A stretch of 7,803 bases of DNA from Bacillota bacterium (GTDB lineage Bacteria; Bacillota; Sulfobacillia; JABLXB01): positions 1 to 7,803 of the forward strand of contig JANLGA010000079.1 of NCBI GenBank assembly GCA_024653225.1, written 5' to 3'. The translations under genes were made by a program, and so were the position numbers. Under the pieces are notes generated by a model. That model was not told the origin of the DNA. It saw nothing but the letters and a program-made list of their open reading frames with translations, and made no database searches. This document shows, one piece after another, positions 5,619 to 7,803 of the stretch. The first letter of the stretch is position 1. Every line of letters begins with the position of its first letter.

Positions 5619-6353
5619 TCACAGTGACGCCACGAGGAAAGCCCCGGCGGCCAGCCCCGCGACAGTGCCCGATACCATCGCCGCGCGACGGCGGAGGCTT
5701 GCGCCTTCCGGGTACAGGCGGAATGTCACGGAGAGCATGGCGCCCCCGGCGCAGCCGAGGGAGAACGCGAGCCCGGCGCGGGAGATCTCGCCGATTAGGG
5801 CTCCCAGCAGCGCACCCGCAGCCATCGGAAGGCCGGTGGCGGAGGCGGCGGCTATCACCGCGAGGCGGCGTACCCGTCCGAGCCTCAACATGGTCGCCAT
5901 CGCGATCCCCTCGGGCACGTCGTGAATGCCGATTATCAGGGAGATTTCCATGCCGAGGCGTGACGCGGCCACGTAGCCAGACCCGACGGCCAGCCCTTCG
6001 GCGAAGTTGTGCGCGGCGATGCCGAGCCCCACGACGGTCCCGGCCCGTATGTACCTGGTCCCACCGTGGACGTCCCCGCCGTGGGCGCCGGCCGTCCAAA
6101 TGAGATCCGTGGCGACGATGAACCCCGCGCCCACGACCGCGCCGACCGCGGCCGCGACCGGGTCCGCCGCGAGCGCCTCAGGTACCAGGTCGAACACCGT
6201 GACCGCGAACATCATGCCCCCCGAGAACCCGACCAGGGTCGCGAACGCCCGGCGGTCCGGTTCTCTGGACGCGGCCGCCACCAAGCCGCCGACGCCGGTC
6301 CCGACGACTCCAGCCACCGCACCGAGAAGGGCCGCCATTATGACCCGGTCCAT
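5619..6353 (-). CDS. ZIP family divalent metal transporter
   Basis: This 244-residue membrane protein has about eight hydrophobic segments, the usual ZIP number and a typical length for bacterial members. The paired metal-site helices are clear: GIAAHNFAEGLAVGSG (111-126; His115, Asn116, Glu119) and IIGIHDVPEGIAMA (140-153; His144, Asp145, Glu148). A short loop at residues 88-98 (AGAHGGDVHGG) contains two His residues that could bind metal. ZIP proteins move Zn, Mn, Fe or similar ions into the cytoplasm; the sequence does not settle which. The usual Pro in the first motif is Ala here. The ATG at 6353 is preceded by a GAGGGGCGG stretch at somewhat long spacing. Its stop is 2 bases from the sdpRI -35 box, so sdpRI has its own promoter. 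No obvious terminator with a T-run follows. Confidence 0.92.
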   Translation of the reverse strand: MDRVIMAALLGAVAGVVGTGVGGLVAAASREPDRRAFATLVGFSGGMMFAVTVFDLVPEALAADPVAAAVGAVVGAGFIVATDLIWTAGAHGGDVHGGTRYIRAGTVVGLGIAAHNFAEGLAVGSGYVAASRLGMEISLIIGIHDVPEGIAMATMLRLGRVRRLAVIAAASATGLPMAAGALLGALIGEISRAGLAFSLGCAGGAMLSVTFRLYPEGASLRRRAAMVSGTVAGLAAGAFLVASL

Positions 6354-6362
6354 CAGCGATCC

Positions 6363-6478
6363 CGCCCCTCGTCAGGCTATGGGTATTCCGGTCGGCCGAG
6401 TTTTAGGAGGGCCCGACGGCGGGGCGCGCGGCGCCGGCCGGAAGGTACGGGGAACCGGTCGAGGGGCGTCGAGGGGCG
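6363..6478. repeat. Three copies of CGAGGGGCG in the ZIP/ASKHA intergenic region
   Basis: Two copies are direct repeats with one base between them (6460-6468 and 6470-6478), ending next to the -35 box of the rightward promoter. A third is inverted at 6363-6371, beside the start of the ZIP gene. The placement suggests a shared control site for two divergent genes, but the motif is GC-rich and could recur by chance. Confidence 0.35.
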
Positions 6479-6479
6479 A

Positions 6480-6508
6480 TTGTTCCCGCGGGGCCGTTAA
6501 CCTATAAT
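6480..6508 (+). promoter_or_regulatory. Promoter of the ferredoxin-ASKHA gene
   Basis: TATAAT at 6503-6508 is a perfect -10 box. TTGTTC at 6480-6485 supplies the TTG of a -35 box at the ideal spacing of 17. Transcription would start near 6515, leaving a leader of about 90 bases before the preferred start codon. Confidence 0.7.
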
Positions 6509-6603
6509 ATACGGGAATGGGAAAACGGGGATGGAAATACGGACCGGGAGATGGGCTTGGAGTGGGAGACGCGGGGCGGGGTGATTCCGCGAGGACTGCG
6601 GCA

Positions 6604-7803
6604 GTGATGGTTTTTCCGGGCGGCCGCGAGGTGAGGGCCCACGTGGGACTGACGGTGGCCGAGGCCGTGTCCGGAGCGGCGTGGATGGACCTCCCCTGTG
6701 GGGGGAGGGGCACGTGCGGGAGGTGCCTGGTGAGGGTCGAGGGGAATGTGTCGCCGCCCGGCGCCGACGAGACCCGCTTGCTCAGCACGGCCGCGCTCGC
6801 CGCGGGGTTCAGGCTCGCTTGCCGGGCCGTCGTCCTGGGAGACGCCAGGGTCACGCTGCAGTACCGCGACGAGATGACCGGTGGAGGGCCGCCGGGCGCC
6901 GGTCCATACCGAGGGGGCAAGGGCGGGCTCGACGACATCAGCGTCCTGGCTCTACTCGACGGGCCGGGCATGCGCGCGGTGAAGCGGCATCGCCGGGCTG
7001 CGCGAGGCCATGCGGTCGGGCGGTACATGTACGACCCACCCTGCCGCGCGGTCGCCGGGGGTGCGATCCGTGGTCCGTCCATCCGCTTCGGGGTGGCTCT
7101 CGACGTGGGCACCACTACTATCGCGGGCTACCTCGTCAACCTGGGCGGGCGCGACGGCGGGGTTGCCGGGGGCGGGCTGCGAGCCCCGTCGGTCGCGGCG
7201 GCGGGCTGCGCCACGAATCCGCAGGTCAGCAGGGGCGCCGAGGTGATATCCAGGATAGCCTACGCTTCGATATCGGAGGACGGGGTGCGGGAGATGTCGC
7301 GCCTCGTCCTCGACGGGCTGAACGCCCTCGTTTCCAGGCTGTGCACGAACGCGGGCGTGGAACCGGAAGCGGTGACCTGCGCGACCGTCGTCGGGAACAC
7401 GTGCATGACCTGTCTGCTGCTCGGCATTGACCCGTCGCCGCTCGGTGCGGCGCCTTACGTCTCGCCTTTCCGCGGCCCCGCGGGGATACCCGCGGGCGAC
7501 ATCGGGCTCGGGCTCGATGGCGACGCGGAGGTCTGGGTGGCCCCCGCCATAGGCGGGTATGTCGGTGGGGACGCGGTCGCCGTTGGGGTGGTGGCGGATG
7601 CGCTGAGCCCGGGGCGGAACTGGCTCGCGGTGGACATGGGCACAAATGGGGAAGTGCTGCTGAGAACCGGGGACAGGCTCCAGGCATGCTCCACGGCGGC
7701 CGGGCCCGCGTTCGAAGGCGGCCAGGTCGCGTGCGGCATGAGGGCGGGACCGGGTGCGATCGCGGACGTCAGGATAGCCCGTGACGAGGGGTTCAGGGCG
7801 GAG
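6604..7803 (+). CDS. [2Fe-2S] ferredoxin-ASKHA (DUF4445) protein, RACo-like (3' partial)
   Basis: The frame runs off the right edge; 400 residues are visible from GTG 6604 (GAGG at a spacing of 9). Residues 1-80 form a plant-type [2Fe-2S] ferredoxin domain: LPCGGRGTCGRCLV gives Cys32, Cys38 and Cys41, with Cys73 as the fourth ligand. A Gly/Arg-rich linker of about 80 residues follows. The ASKHA ATPase fold then starts with GVALDVGTTTIAGYL (Asp167). Later motifs are NPQVSRGAEVISRI, VVGNTCMTCLLLG, GGYVGGDAVA, VDMGTNGEVLL (Asp344) and STAAGPAFEGGQVACGMRAGPGAI. This is the architecture of RACo-type activators, which use ATP to reduce the inactive Co(II) form of corrinoid proteins in methyl transfer (Wood-Ljungdahl and methyltransferase systems). 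No corrinoid protein or methyltransferase is in the window, so the partner is unknown. The linker looks short and low-complexity compared with my recollection of RACo's linker plus middle domain. Confidence 0.92.
   Translation, partial: MMVFPGGREVRAHVGLTVAEAVSGAAWMDLPCGGRGTCGRCLVRVEGNVSPPGADETRLLSTAALAAGFRLACRAVVLGDARVTLQYRDEMTGGGPPGAGPYRGGKGGLDDISVLALLDGPGMRAVKRHRRAARGHAVGRYMYDPPCRAVAGGAIRGPSIRFGVALDVGTTTIAGYLVNLGGRDGGVAGGGLRAPSVAAAGCATNPQVSRGAEVISRIAYASISEDGVREMSRLVLDGLNALVSRLCTNAGVEPEAVTCATVVGNTCMTCLLLGIDPSPLGAAPYVSPFRGPAGIPAGDIGLGLDGDAEVWVAPAIGGYVGGDAVAVGVVADALSPGRNWLAVDMGTNGEVLLRTGDRLQACSTAAGPAFEGGQVACGMRAGPGAIADVRIARDEGFRAE

Noticed and set aside
6007..6507. Plus-strand open frames opposite the ZIP transporter
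   Set aside because: Compositionally they are Pro/Ala/Arg/Thr shadows of the ZIP gene, which has clear paired metal-site motifs on the minus strand.
6681..7739. Other-frame open frames on both strands within the ferredoxin-ASKHA gene
   Set aside because: They are very Arg/Gly- or Pro/Ser-rich with no motifs; the true frame reads continuously from 6604 to the window edge with ferredoxin and ASKHA signatures.

Overview
The window comes from a GC-rich bacterium, most likely an anaerobic, spore-forming member of the Bacillota (Firmicutes) such as the Moorella/Desulfotomaculum/Limnochordia side of the phylum. Supporting this: a DUF1405 (YpjA-type) membrane protein, a 'quinate 5-dehydrogenase'-annotated protein of a type I recall from anaerobic Firmicutes, a GerD-like protein, an SdpR/SdpI pair, and a [2Fe-2S]-ASKHA corrinoid-activation-type protein. 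TTG and GTG starts with strong Shine-Dalgarno sites and frequent AGG/ATA codons fit the same picture. The phylum is an inference from gene families, not from a marker gene.

Layout. (1) 1-1587, + strand: 3' part of a large, probably extracellular protein. It opens with what looks like the C-terminal half of an alpha/beta-hydrolase (lipase/esterase-like), followed by a Gly/Asp-rich linker, a PKD domain and a second beta-rich domain. (2) 1696-3242, + strand: DUF1405 membrane protein translationally coupled through a TGA/TTG overlap to a Rossmann-like 'quinate 5-dehydrogenase' family protein. (3) 3236-3682, - strand: a small membrane-anchored helical-repeat protein resembling GerD, divergent from lgt (3758-4681, +). 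In Bacillus, Lgt is GerF, the enzyme that lipidates GerD. (4) 4607-5519, - strand: an sdpR-sdpI operon (ArsR-type autorepressor plus membrane immunity/signalling protein), with a readable promoter and a dyad over the start site inside a small AT-rich island. The SdpABC toxin genes are absent from the window. (5) 5619-6353, - strand: ZIP family metal transporter. (6) 6604 to the right edge, + strand: 5' part of a [2Fe-2S] ferredoxin-ASKHA (DUF4445, RACo-like) protein with a good sigma-A-type promoter.

No rRNA, tRNA, CRISPR array, insertion sequence or integrase was seen. No gene-free stretch exceeds 300 bases; the longest is about 250 bases (6354-6603). The genes are mostly recognisable families in an ordinary chromosomal arrangement. 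I do not see a clearly new multi-gene system. The best leads are the GerD-like/lgt pairing with an apparently non-lipidated GerD-like protein, the toxin-less sdpRI operon with its operator, the hydrolase-PKD protein, and the poorly understood DUF1405/'quinate dehydrogenase' pair.
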